A stretch of DNA of 64,000 nucleotides from contig NZ_JAGGOT010000043.1 of assembly GCF_018614195.1 (NCBI RefSeq), positions 23,226-87,225 of the forward strand, read 5' to 3'. Shown here one piece after another: positions 17,093 to 25,238 of this stretch. Under the pieces are notes generated by a model that saw nothing but the letters and a program-made list of their open reading frames with translations, had not been told where the DNA came from and ran no database searches. The translations under genes and the position numbers were made by a program. This DNA comes from Streptomyces sp. ISL-43 (GTDB lineage: Bacteria; Actinomycetota; Actinomycetes; Streptomycetales; Streptomycetaceae). The number at the start of each line of letters is the position of its first letter. Within the stretch, counting starts at the first letter, position 1.

Positions 17093-18780
17093 CCAGCGCT
17101 CCCACGCGCTCCGATGACGGGACGGTCGGTCAGGACGGCACCTCCGCGGAGATGCCCGCCGACGGCGCGTCCGCCGGCCTGGCCCGGCAGCGCAGGTGGG
17201 TGGCCGTGGTCGTCGGCGGAGCCGTGCTGCTCGCCGGCGCCGGTGTGGCCGCCTCCCTGGTGATCAAGTCCCCGGCCCAGACGGCCGCCGACGCCGCCCC
17301 GCCACCCCTGGACGTGCTCGTCGCGCGCGTCGAGAAGCGCGTCCTGCGCGACACGGTCATCGTGCGCGGAACGGTCAGCGCCGCTCAGAGCACCCAGGTC
17401 ATCCCGGCGGTGGCGGGCACGGAAGGGGCGAGCGCACCCGTGGTCACCAAGGTCCCCGTCCGCCAGGGCGACCGGATCGACGCCGGGAAGGTCCTGCTGG
17501 AGGTCTCCGGCCGGCCGGTGTTCGCCCTCCCCGGCAGCCTGCCGGTCTACCGCGATCTCAAACCGGGCGCGACCGGCGACGACGTGAAGCAGCTCCAGAG
17601 GGCCCTCGCCGGACTGGGCCACCCCGTCGGCGGCGACCCGGCGGGCACCTTCGGGTCCGGGACCAAGACCGCCCTCACCGCCTTCTACACCTCGATCGGC
17701 TACGACGCGGTGCCGGCCGTGGCGGACCGGGGCGAGGCCGTGTCCTCCGCCGAGGAGGCCGTCACCGCGGCCGAGCGCTCCCTCGAAGACGCCCGCGGCT
17801 CCGCCGCACGCGGCGACACCTCGGGGACGACCACCGGTGGTACGGAGGGGGGATCCGGGGACGGCAAGGGCGGCACCGGCACGTCGGGCGGCAAGCCGGG
17901 CGGCTCCGGCGGCCAGGACGCGGCCCGCGCGGTGTCCCGGGCCGAGGAGGACCTCCGCAAGGCGCAGAAGCGGCGCAGCGACGCGAAGGCGGCCGCCGGG
18001 CCCATGCTCCCGGCCGGCGAGGTGGTTTTCCTGGAGTCCTTCCCCGGCCGCGCAGACTCCGTCTCCGTGCACCCCGGTTCCCCGGTCAACGGCAGCGCGA
18101 TGTCCCTGTCGGCGGGGGCCCTCGTCGTGCGCGGACAGCTCCAGGAGCACCAGCGGGGGCTGGTCCGCCCGGGCCAGAAGGTCGCGATCCTCTCCGAGCT
18201 CAGCGGGCTCACCGCGGCCGCCGAGGTGCTGTCCGTCGCCGACACCGCGCAGGCGGAGCAGCCGTCCGGGCAGAGCGGTACGGGAACCACCGGCGGCCAG
18301 GGCCAGCAGGCGCCGGCGCCCGCCACGGCGACCGGGTACGCGCTGGTCGTACGGCCGCTGCAGGCGCTCGACGCGAAACTCGTCGGGCAGGACGTACGGC
18401 TGACCGTGGAGGCCGCCGCGACCGACGGCGACGCCCTGGTCGTCCCGGTGTCGGCCGTCTCGGCCGGCGCGGACGGCCGCACGACGGTGACCGTGGTCGA
18501 CGGTACGGGGGCCCAGCGCCGGCTCGAGGTGCGGCCGGGCACCACGGGGGACGGATACGTGGAGGTCAAGCCGGTCGGCGACGGGCAGCTCGCGGAGGGG
18601 AACAACGTGGTCACGGGGGTCAACCCGGGTGTCGCGGGCAAAAACGGCAAGGGTGACGGCGGCAAGGACGGCGGGAACAAGGACGGCGGCGCCAAGAGCG
18701 GCGGCGCGCAGGGCGGTGGCGGCAAGGCCGCCGGAGACGGCGCCGGACGGGGCGGCTCGAAGGCGGGGGTGGACTCATGA
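17089..18780 (+). CDS. Efflux adaptor with peptidoglycan-binding domain (HlyD/MacA type)
   Basis: 563 residues. One membrane segment (WVAVVVGGAVLLAGAGVAAS) anchors it. It then has a lipoyl/barrel-sandwich half, a PG_binding_1 domain (GDDVKQLQRALAGLG, about residues 163-205), a coiled-coil hairpin interrupted by a Gly/Ser/Thr-rich insert, the second barrel half, and a Gly/Lys-rich disordered tail. Adaptors of this kind join an ABC permease to the cell wall in Gram-positives. ATGA overlaps on both sides couple it to the lipoprotein and the ATPase genes. Confidence 0.85.
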   Translation: MTSAPTRSDDGTVGQDGTSAEMPADGASAGLARQRRWVAVVVGGAVLLAGAGVAASLVIKSPAQTAADAAPPPLDVLVARVEKRVLRDTVIVRGTVSAAQSTQVIPAVAGTEGASAPVVTKVPVRQGDRIDAGKVLLEVSGRPVFALPGSLPVYRDLKPGATGDDVKQLQRALAGLGHPVGGDPAGTFGSGTKTALTAFYTSIGYDAVPAVADRGEAVSSAEEAVTAAERSLEDARGSAARGDTSGTTTGGTEGGSGDGKGGTGTSGGKPGGSGGQDAARAVSRAEEDLRKAQKRRSDAKAAAGPMLPAGEVVFLESFPGRADSVSVHPGSPVNGSAMSLSAGALVVRGQLQEHQRGLVRPGQKVAILSELSGLTAAAEVLSVADTAQAEQPSGQSGTGTTGGQGQQAPAPATATGYALVVRPLQALDAKLVGQDVRLTVEAAATDGDALVVPVSAVSAGADGRTTVTVVDGTGAQRRLEVRPGTTGDGYVEVKPVGDGQLAEGNNVVTGVNPGVAGKNGKGDGGKDGGNKDGGAKSGGAQGGGGKAAGDGAGRGGSKAGVDS

Positions 18781-19577
18781 CCGCCGCCGATGCCGGTGCC
18801 GATCTCGAATCCGGGAAGGCCGGGGAGGCCGACGGGACCGGCGAGTCCGCCGCGTCCGCCGCGTCCGCCGCGTCCGCCGCGTCTGCGCCGCCCGCCGTGC
18901 CGCCCGTCATCGAATTCCGCCAGGTGGGCCTGACGTACCCCGGGCCGCCGCCCGTGGCGGCCTTCCGGCCCTGCGATCTCACCGTGAGGCGGGGAGAGTT
19001 CGTGACCGTCGTCGGCCCCTCCGGCTCGGGCAAGTCGACGTTCCTCAACATCGTCGGACTGCTCGACGCCCCCACCAGCGGCGGCTACCTGCTGGACGGC
19101 ATCGACACCGGCGCGCTCGGCGACAGCGACCGGACCGCGCTGCGCGGCCGCCGCGTCGGTTTCGTGTTCCAGTCCTTCCACCTGCTGCCGCACCGCTCGG
19201 CCCTGGAGAACGTGAGCCTGGCCATGCTCTACAACGGCGTACCCCGACGCGAACGGCCCGCCCGCGCCCGCGAAGCCCTGGACCGCGTCGGCCTCGGCCA
19301 CCGCGTCGACGCCGTCCCCGGACGCCTGTCCGGCGGCGAGCGGCAGCGGGTCGCGATCGCCCGGGCCCTGGTGGCCCGGCCCTCGCTGCTGCTGTGCGAC
19401 GAACCCACCGGGAACCTCGACTCCGTCAACGCCGAGACCGTGCTCGCCCTCCTCGACGAACTCCACGGCGAGGGAATGAGCGTCCTGGTCATCACCCACG
19501 ATCAGGAGGTCGCCGCCCACGGCGGCCGCACCGTCGCCATCCGCGACGGCGTACTGCGCGAGCAGGTGCGGGCATGA
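18777..19577 (+). CDS. MacB-type ABC transporter ATPase
   Basis: 266 residues. After an Ala/Ser-rich leader the ATPase has Walker A GPSGSGKST, Q-loop FVFQSFHLLP, signature LSGGERQRVAIARAL, Walker B LLLCDEPTGNLD and H-loop ITHD. This is the LolD/MacB branch, which powers permeases with few helices. It overlaps the adaptor gene (18777-18780) and the permease gene (19574-19577). Confidence 0.92.
   Translation: MTAADAGADLESGKAGEADGTGESAASAASAASAASAPPAVPPVIEFRQVGLTYPGPPPVAAFRPCDLTVRRGEFVTVVGPSGSGKSTFLNIVGLLDAPTSGGYLLDGIDTGALGDSDRTALRGRRVGFVFQSFHLLPHRSALENVSLAMLYNGVPRRERPARAREALDRVGLGHRVDAVPGRLSGGERQRVAIARALVARPSLLLCDEPTGNLDSVNAETVLALLDELHGEGMSVLVITHDQEVAAHGGRTVAIRDGVLREQVRA
18846..18881. repeat. 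9-bp tandem repeat, four copies
   Basis: TCCGCCGCG is repeated four times exactly and encodes a Ser-Ala-Ala run in the ATPase leader, outside the folded domain. Likely to vary in length between strains. Confidence 0.85.
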
Positions 19578-20839
19578 GGCTCCGGTTCCCGCGGGGGCCC
19601 CGGCGGCGTTCGGGTGCGCGGCCGCGGGTCGAGCCCTCCCGCTTCGCGCCCCGGGACGCCTTCGGCGAGTCCCTCGCCGGGGTGCTCCAGCGGCCGGCCC
19701 GCTCCGCGCTGACCGCCCTCGGGACCGTCCTCGGGGTGGGCACCTTCGTCGCGGTCCTCGGGCTGACCGTCACCACCTCGTCGCAGATCGACAGCCGCTT
19801 CAACCTGCTCACCGCGACCGAAGTCACCGTCGAGGACGTCGCGTACTCGCAGAACGAGTTCGCCGGCCCCGGCTTCCCCGCGGACGCCGACGCCCGGATC
19901 GGGCGCCTCGGCGGCGTCCGCCACGCCGGTGTCTACCACTCCGTCCACCTCGACGGCACCGCCGGTGTCCGGGCCGCGCCGGTCGGCGGGTCCGGGGGGG
20001 CGGAGCGGATCGACGTCGTCGCCGCCTCCCCCGGTGCGCTGCTGGCCGCCGGGCCCCGGATGTCCCGGGGCCGCCTGTACGACGAGTACCACTCCGGTAC
20101 CCGCCAGCGGGTGGCTCTGCTCGGCGCGAGCACGGCCGCCCGGCTCGGGGTCACCACCTTGGACACCCAGCCCGCGGTCTTCATCGGCGACGAGCCGTTC
20201 ACCGTCATCGGCATCATCGAGGACGTGGAGCGCAAGGCCGACCTGCTCCTGTCGGTCGTCGTGCCCCGCACCACCGCGGAGGAGGTCTGGGGGGCGCCCA
20301 AGGGGACCGGCACGACGATGCTGATCGCGACGGCGCCCGGAGCCGCACAGCAGGTGGCCCGGCTCGCGCCCACCGCGCTGCGGCCGGACCACCCGGAGTA
20401 CTTGAGGGCCGTACCGCCGCCGGACCCCAAGACCCTGCGGTCCGGGGTCACTTCGGACCTGGAACAGCTCTTCCTCGTGCTGGCCGGGATCTGCCTGGTC
20501 ATCGGCGCCGTCGGGATCGCCAACACCACCCTCGTCGCGGTCCTGGAACGCACCGGGGAGATCGGCCTGCGGCGGGCGCTCGGCGCGCGGGGCCGGCACA
20601 TCACCGTCCAGTTCCTCGTCGAATCCGGGGCGTTGGGCTCGCTCGGCGGGCTCGTGGGCACCGCGCTGGGCACGGCCACCGTCGTGGCCGTGGCCGTCGT
20701 ACGCGACTGGACCCCGGTCATCCATCCGGCCACGGTCGCGGCGGCCCCGCTGCTGGGCCTGGTCACCGGAGTCCTGGCGGGCCTCTACCCGGCCTGGCGG
20801 GCCGCCCGCATCGAGCCGGCGGAGGCCCTGCGCCGCTGA
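19574..20839 (+). CDS. MacB-type ABC permease
   Basis: 421 residues with the MacB/FtsX layout: a membrane helix after a basic leader (ALTALGTVLGVGTFVAVLGL), a large extracytoplasmic domain (residues about 70-290), and three C-terminal helices with GEIGLRRALGARGRHI between them. It ends in WRAARIEPAEALR, the usual family terminus. With the lipoprotein, adaptor and ATPase it forms a complete tripartite-style pump for peptides, antibiotics or lipids; the cargo is unknown. Confidence 0.9.
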   Translation: MRLRFPRGPRRRSGARPRVEPSRFAPRDAFGESLAGVLQRPARSALTALGTVLGVGTFVAVLGLTVTTSSQIDSRFNLLTATEVTVEDVAYSQNEFAGPGFPADADARIGRLGGVRHAGVYHSVHLDGTAGVRAAPVGGSGGAERIDVVAASPGALLAAGPRMSRGRLYDEYHSGTRQRVALLGASTAARLGVTTLDTQPAVFIGDEPFTVIGIIEDVERKADLLLSVVVPRTTAEEVWGAPKGTGTTMLIATAPGAAQQVARLAPTALRPDHPEYLRAVPPPDPKTLRSGVTSDLEQLFLVLAGICLVIGAVGIANTTLVAVLERTGEIGLRRALGARGRHITVQFLVESGALGSLGGLVGTALGTATVVAVAVVRDWTPVIHPATVAAAPLLGLVTGVLAGLYPAWRAARIEPAEALRR

Positions 20840-20857
20840 CCGGCACCCGGTCCGGTG

Positions 20858-23200
20858 TCAGGCCAAGTGCCGGTACCGGCGGGCCGTCGACGAGCCGTCG
20901 TCGCGGGCGAGTTCGGCGTCCTCGAGGTTGCTGCGGACGGTCCGGGTGGTCGGGCTGCCGCTGCCCAGGCGCCTGAGGGCACTGGCGAGGGTCTCCTCGT
21001 ACAGCGGGACGGCCCGGTCCAGGTCCCCCGCCATCTGGTACGCGCCCGCGAGGTTGTTGCGGGAGGCGATGATGTCGGGGTGATCGCCGCTCAGCACCCG
21101 CACCCGGTCGGCGAGGGTCTGCTCGTACAGCGGGACGGCCTGGCCGAGGTCTCCCGCCGACTCGTAGGCGTGCGCGAGGTCGTTGCGGGTGGCGAGGGTG
21201 TCGGGGTGATCGCCGCCCAGTACGCGCTCCCTGTCGGCGAGCGCCCGCTCGAACAGCTCGATGACCCGGTCCAGATCGCCCGTGGACCGGTAGGCGTACG
21301 CGAGGTCGTTGCGGGTGGCGAGGGTGTCGGGGTGATCGCCGCCCAGTACGCGCTCCCTGTCGGCGAGCGCCCGCTCGTGCAGCGGGATGGCCCTGTTGAA
21401 GTCCCCCGCCGTCTGCAACGCGTATCCGAGGTGGTTCAGCGAGCGCAGGGTGTCGGGGTGGTCGTCGCCGAGCACCGCCTCCCGGTCGGCCAGCGTCCGC
21501 TCGAACAGCTCCACGGCCCGGTCCAGGTCCCCCGCCAGCTGATGGGTGTAGGCGAGGTAGTGCCGGGTGGTGAGGGTGTCGGGGTGGTCGTCGCCCAGCA
21601 CCGCTCCCCGGTCGGCCAGCGTCTGCTCGAACAGCTGCACCGCCCGGTCCAGCTCCCCCGCTGACCGGTGGACGTAGGCGAGGTGGTTGCGGGTGGCGAG
21701 GGTGTCGGGGTGATCGTGGCCCAGCAGGCGTTCCCTGTCGGCCAATGCGCGCTTGGCGTACAGGGCGGCCCGGTTGAGCTGCCCTTGACCGTTCAGGAAG
21801 CAGGACGACTCGTACAGCAGGACGGCACTGCTCTCATCGTCCTGCTCCGGGGTGGTGGCGGCCATCAGCGCGTCGACGTGCGGAATGAGGGTCTGCCACC
21901 GGGACCACCCGCCCACGTTGGTGGTCGGGGCATCGGGCAGTGCGTGGAGGAGCAGGGCAGTGGCCCGGGCGCGGGCGGTGGCGGTGGCTTCGGGAGTGCG
22001 GTGGGGATCGGCGCCGGGGCCGGTCTGCGGGTCCGGGGTGCGGGCGACGGCCTGGACGAGCCGGTGCGTGGCGACGGTCTCGGGACCCAGGGTGATCATG
22101 CTGTAGCTGTACAGGAGCCCGAGGGCTTCGTCGACCGTCGGCGAGTCCTCTTCGTCGGGGCTTTCGAGGAGGTCGCGGGGCACGTTGTCCGGGGCGAGGA
22201 AGGACAGGACGCTCAACAGGTCCACGGCGTAGGGGTTGGTGAGCGCGATGGTGTCCAGGGTGATGCGCCAGATGCGGGCGATGGTGCGGGCGTGGGCACC
22301 GCCTCCGGCGGGGGTGGCGAACATCCGGGCGGGGCGGCTGGCGAGTTGGGCGAGATACCGGGCGTGAGTGGTCTGGTTGTGCTGGATGTAGGCGCCGGCC
22401 TGTTCCAAGGCCAAGGGGAGGAAGCCGAGTTCGGCTGCGAGGTGCGCGGCGTCCTCACGATCTCGTTCGCCGGTCCGGCCGGTGATGTTGACCAGGAGTT
22501 CCACGGCGGCGTCGGGAGCAAGTACGTCCAGGGCAATGGGGTGGGTGGTCAAGTGGTGCCATCCAATAGCGCGACGAGTGGTGATCAGATGGTGGCCGCC
22601 GGCGAGCTGGCCGATGAGTGGGGAAACGTGGTCGGGATGTTCCGCATTGTCCACGATCAACAGCCATCCGGGGTGGGCCTGAAGCCAGCCGGTGGCCCAT
22701 TGTGCGTGGTCCTCGGTCGTGGTGTCGGGGAGGCTTCGCCGGGCCGGGTGCAGGCGGAGGGCCAGTTCCGCGAGCCCGGTGTCCATCGTCTCGGGGCTCG
22801 ATGCGGTGAGCCACCACACGACCGTGTACTGGTCACGGTGGGTATGGGCGTAATGCAGGGCAAGGGTGCTCTTTCCGACTCCGCCGAGGCCGTGGACGGT
22901 CTGCGTCACGACGGCGGCGGTCCCCTGCATGGCGGTCCACAGTCTCCTCATGTCGTCATCTCGACCGAAAAAGAGAGCACTGGCGGGCAGGGGAAGGTTG
23001 TTCAGTCCCGCGGAAGCCGCCACTTCGGCAGGTGACAAGAACGCCTCGCGCGGCAGTATCTGGGTGCGCGCGTCGATGCTCGCGCGGTCACCCGTGCTGA
23101 TAACCCCGCCGTTCACGCCGGCGGCCACGGACCGCGGACCCGAGGCCTCGCCGGACTGCGCGGGCGCTGGGGGCTCCAGCCCCGGGACGGGAGTGGTCAC
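20858..23200 (-). CDS. NB-ARC/TPR STAND protein (bacterial NLR) with N-terminal amyloid-like motif
   Basis: 780 residues. Residues 23-38 read RSVAAGVNGGVISTGD, a near copy of the C-terminus of the upstream-encoded small protein. An NB-ARC ATPase follows: Walker A GLGGVGKST at 104-112, Walker B WLLIVDNAE, the sensor TTRR, and the GLPLA-like FLPLALEQAG. After a winged-helix region come at least seven 42-residue TPRs of the kinesin-light-chain type (GDHPDTLATRNDLAYAY). The architecture is that of an NLR sensor: TPRs detect a signal, the ATPase oligomerises, and the N-terminal motif seeds its partner. It overlaps the small gene by ATGA, so both are made together. Confidence 0.85.
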   Translation of the reverse strand: MTTPVPGLEPPAPAQSGEASGPRSVAAGVNGGVISTGDRASIDARTQILPREAFLSPAEVAASAGLNNLPLPASALFFGRDDDMRRLWTAMQGTAAVVTQTVHGLGGVGKSTLALHYAHTHRDQYTVVWWLTASSPETMDTGLAELALRLHPARRSLPDTTTEDHAQWATGWLQAHPGWLLIVDNAEHPDHVSPLIGQLAGGHHLITTRRAIGWHHLTTHPIALDVLAPDAAVELLVNITGRTGERDREDAAHLAAELGFLPLALEQAGAYIQHNQTTHARYLAQLASRPARMFATPAGGGAHARTIARIWRITLDTIALTNPYAVDLLSVLSFLAPDNVPRDLLESPDEEDSPTVDEALGLLYSYSMITLGPETVATHRLVQAVARTPDPQTGPGADPHRTPEATATARARATALLLHALPDAPTTNVGGWSRWQTLIPHVDALMAATTPEQDDESSAVLLYESSCFLNGQGQLNRAALYAKRALADRERLLGHDHPDTLATRNHLAYVHRSAGELDRAVQLFEQTLADRGAVLGDDHPDTLTTRHYLAYTHQLAGDLDRAVELFERTLADREAVLGDDHPDTLRSLNHLGYALQTAGDFNRAIPLHERALADRERVLGGDHPDTLATRNDLAYAYRSTGDLDRVIELFERALADRERVLGGDHPDTLATRNDLAHAYESAGDLGQAVPLYEQTLADRVRVLSGDHPDIIASRNNLAGAYQMAGDLDRAVPLYEETLASALRRLGSGSPTTRTVRSNLEDAELARDDGSSTARRYRHLA
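21173..21377. repeat. 79-bp exact direct repeat inside the TPR array
   Basis: Positions 21173-21251 and 21299-21377 are identical over 79 bp and offset by 126 bp, exactly one 42-residue TPR. Neighbouring repeats are similar but not identical, so this copy arose recently by unequal recombination or gene conversion. Confidence 0.9.
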
Positions 23201-23601
23201 CGCTGTAAGCGGGCGTTGTCGCCGGTGCTGATGATCCCCGAGCTGTCCCGGACGGCCACGGAGCGTTCGCCGGAGGCGGTGATGTTCACGCCCGCGCCGC
23301 CCAGGAGCAGGGCGAGGTCGCCGGCCAGGCCGGCGTCCGCGGCCAGGGCCTTCCTGATCTGGACACGCAATGCGGCCTGGACATCGGGGTCGTCGGGCGA
23401 TTCCGCCATGTCGGCGAGGGCTTGCCCGATACCGGGACGGCCGGCTTCCCGGTGCCAGATGCGCTGCAGGATGCGCTGCCCGAGCGTGAGCGTGGCGTCC
23501 GCGGTGGCGTCGGTCGCCCGGGTGAACACGGCCGTGCCGTAGGCGCCGGCCGCGGCGGTGACATAGGGCGTGATCTCGTTGGCTATCGTCAGCACGTCCA
23601 T
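23197..23601 (-). CDS. Small helical effector with C-terminal amyloid-like motif (Bell-type)
   Basis: 134 residues from ATG 23601. Residues 1-100 are helical: ITPYVTAAAGAYGTAVF near the N-terminus is weakly hydrophobic, followed by TLTLGQRILQRIW. The last 25 residues include RSVAVRDSSGIISTGD (113-128), which aligns without gaps with residues 23-38 of the NLR encoded downstream. An N-terminal helical domain plus C-terminal motif, next to an NLR with the same motif at its N-terminus, matches the described Bell-domain effectors, thought to be membrane-damaging cell-death proteins. Activity is inferred from layout and motif. The stop overlaps the NLR start by 4 bp. Confidence 0.75.
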   Translation of the reverse strand: MDVLTIANEITPYVTAAAGAYGTAVFTRATDATADATLTLGQRILQRIWHREAGRPGIGQALADMAESPDDPDVQAALRVQIRKALAADAGLAGDLALLLGGAGVNITASGERSVAVRDSSGIISTGDNARLQR

Positions 23602-23905
23602 ACCGCCCCCGTCGCAGTGTTACGGCACGTCAGATATCGGTGGACCGATGATGCCATCCCGGGGCTTCGCACAAGAGGCATCGGCACTACCGAATTGCCT
23701 CGGACGGCTGCACCGGCGAATTCCCCGAGAAATGAGTGACTGAAGTGATGGCGTGAGGCTTCAGGTATTACTGGCGCCTCGCGATGCTTTCGGGGCCGGA
23801 GTTTCCAACCCATTTCCCTCAGGCGGCAGCCTGAAGACGTCCCGGAAGAAATGAACTCGGCCTGTCGTTGCGGAAAGGGAAGAGAGGCCCGGGCTCCTGT
23901 CGTGC
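23602..23905. other. Intergenic region upstream of the NLR operon
   Basis: 304 bp between the effector start and the end of the PucR-type gene. It must carry the promoter of the effector/NLR operon, but I cannot identify it with confidence. A small hairpin (TCAGGC-GGCA-GCCTGA, 23819-23834) may terminate the upstream regulator transcript. No gene seen. Confidence 0.4.
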
Positions 23906-25111
23906 TCACCGCCTGCCCGTGGGCGGGCCGCTTCGGCGGGCCGCGTCGTGGGCCGTGAGGGCGGCCGCCAGGTGGCGCGCGTCCGCCGGGTCGGTGGCGT
24001 CGCGGCCGGTGAGCAGACGGATGCGGCCGAGGCGGTAGGTCAGGGTGTTGCGGTGGACGGTGAGGGCGTCGGCCGCCTCGGTGCGCCGGTAGCCCGCGGC
24101 GATGAACTCCCGCAGGGTGGCGAGCAGATGGGGCTGCCCGTCGAGGGGTTCGAGGGTGCGGGCGAGCGCGTCGCGGGCGGGGCCCGGCCGCACGAGCTGG
24201 TACTCGACCGCCAGGTCGGCCAGCCGGTAGAGCCCCGAAGGTCGGCCCAAGTCCTCTGCCAGTGCGAGGACTTCGGAGGCTTCCGCCTGGGCTACCGGGA
24301 TCTCGGCGTGGTCCTCGGCGGTGGCGGCCGCCGCCGTGCAGCGCAGTTCGGCCGCCGCGTCGAGCCGCCCGAGCAGCCGCCGGGTCGCGCCGTCCTGCCC
24401 GAGCGGGACGAGCAGCACTCCCCCGTCGCCCTTGAAGGTGGCCAACACCTCGGGATTCCGGTCGAGTTCGGAGCGCACGGCCCGCAGGATGCGGGTCGTC
24501 GCGCTCCCGGGGGCCTCCGGGAGCCGCAGGACGACCACGTCGTACCGCTCGGCCAGCGTGCGCCCGTACCGCTCCGCCGCACGCCGGGCCGGACGGCCGG
24601 CGAGCAGGACACCGGCGAGGTTGCGGCCGTGCTCGCGCTGTTCCCAGTCGAGGTCGGCCTGTTCCCTCAGGTACGCCTCGGCGACCTTGGGCATGACCTC
24701 GCCGAGGAAGGCGAGCAGACCGGTGACCAGCGCGTACGGGTCTGCGGCGGGTTCGGGGCCGGCCATCGCGAGCTCCCAGGCCTGGCGGGCGCCGATCGGG
24801 TAGACCCGTAGCACCGCTTCCAGGGGTACGCCGTCCCTGGCCCGTTCGGCGCCCCAGGCGATGGGCGCGGCCAGTTCGTGTTCGGCCGGCGGGCGCCCTT
24901 CGGCGACGGTGGTGAGGAACAGTCTCAGTACCGCTTCGGTGTTCGCGACGAGGTCGCCGCCGAGGATGCTGTCGGGCAGCAGCCGGTAGGCGGGGATCGC
25001 CGTGGTGAGGCGGGCGACGGTGGCGGCGGCGATCTCCGGCACCCGGGGCAGCAGGGACGCGGCGAACCCGGGCGCCCCCGGTTCGCGCTCGCGTTGGGCT
25101 TCCTCGTCCAT
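23906..25111 (-). CDS. PucR/CdaR-family transcriptional regulator
   Basis: 401 residues from ATG 25111. An N-terminal all-helical domain (RsbT-co-antagonist-like) is followed by a GGDEF-like middle domain. The C-terminal PucR HTH (HLLATLREFIAAGYRRTEAA, then VHRNTLTYRLGRI) sits at residues about 340-385. Relatives control purine, amino acid or stress pathways. It is divergent from the secreted lipase gene across 127 bp and may control it; no operator was recognised. Confidence 0.88.
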   Translation of the reverse strand: MDEEAQREREPGAPGFAASLLPRVPEIAAATVARLTTAIPAYRLLPDSILGGDLVANTEAVLRLFLTTVAEGRPPAEHELAAPIAWGAERARDGVPLEAVLRVYPIGARQAWELAMAGPEPAADPYALVTGLLAFLGEVMPKVAEAYLREQADLDWEQREHGRNLAGVLLAGRPARRAAERYGRTLAERYDVVVLRLPEAPGSATTRILRAVRSELDRNPEVLATFKGDGGVLLVPLGQDGATRRLLGRLDAAAELRCTAAAATAEDHAEIPVAQAEASEVLALAEDLGRPSGLYRLADLAVEYQLVRPGPARDALARTLEPLDGQPHLLATLREFIAAGYRRTEAADALTVHRNTLTYRLGRIRLLTGRDATDPADARHLAAALTAHDAARRSGPPTGRR

Positions 25112-25238
25112 TCCCGCATTGTCGCCGTGCACAAACGCGGGAGGAAGCTTCTGCGCGTACCGCCAGGGGACACCAGCGGTGCGCCGGAGCATTCTGTGCA
25201 GTCCGACCAGGCGTCACACCCCCGTCAGGAGATGTCGT

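Noticed and set aside
18777..20839. Possible lipoprotein-release (LolCDE) system
   Set aside because: The permease has the single-leader-helix MacB layout, and the organism type has no outer membrane of the Gram-negative kind; MacB-type export fits better.
21668..23035. 455-codon open frame opposite the NLR gene
   Set aside because: Low-complexity Gly/Val product mirroring the NB-ARC coding strand; no start signal.
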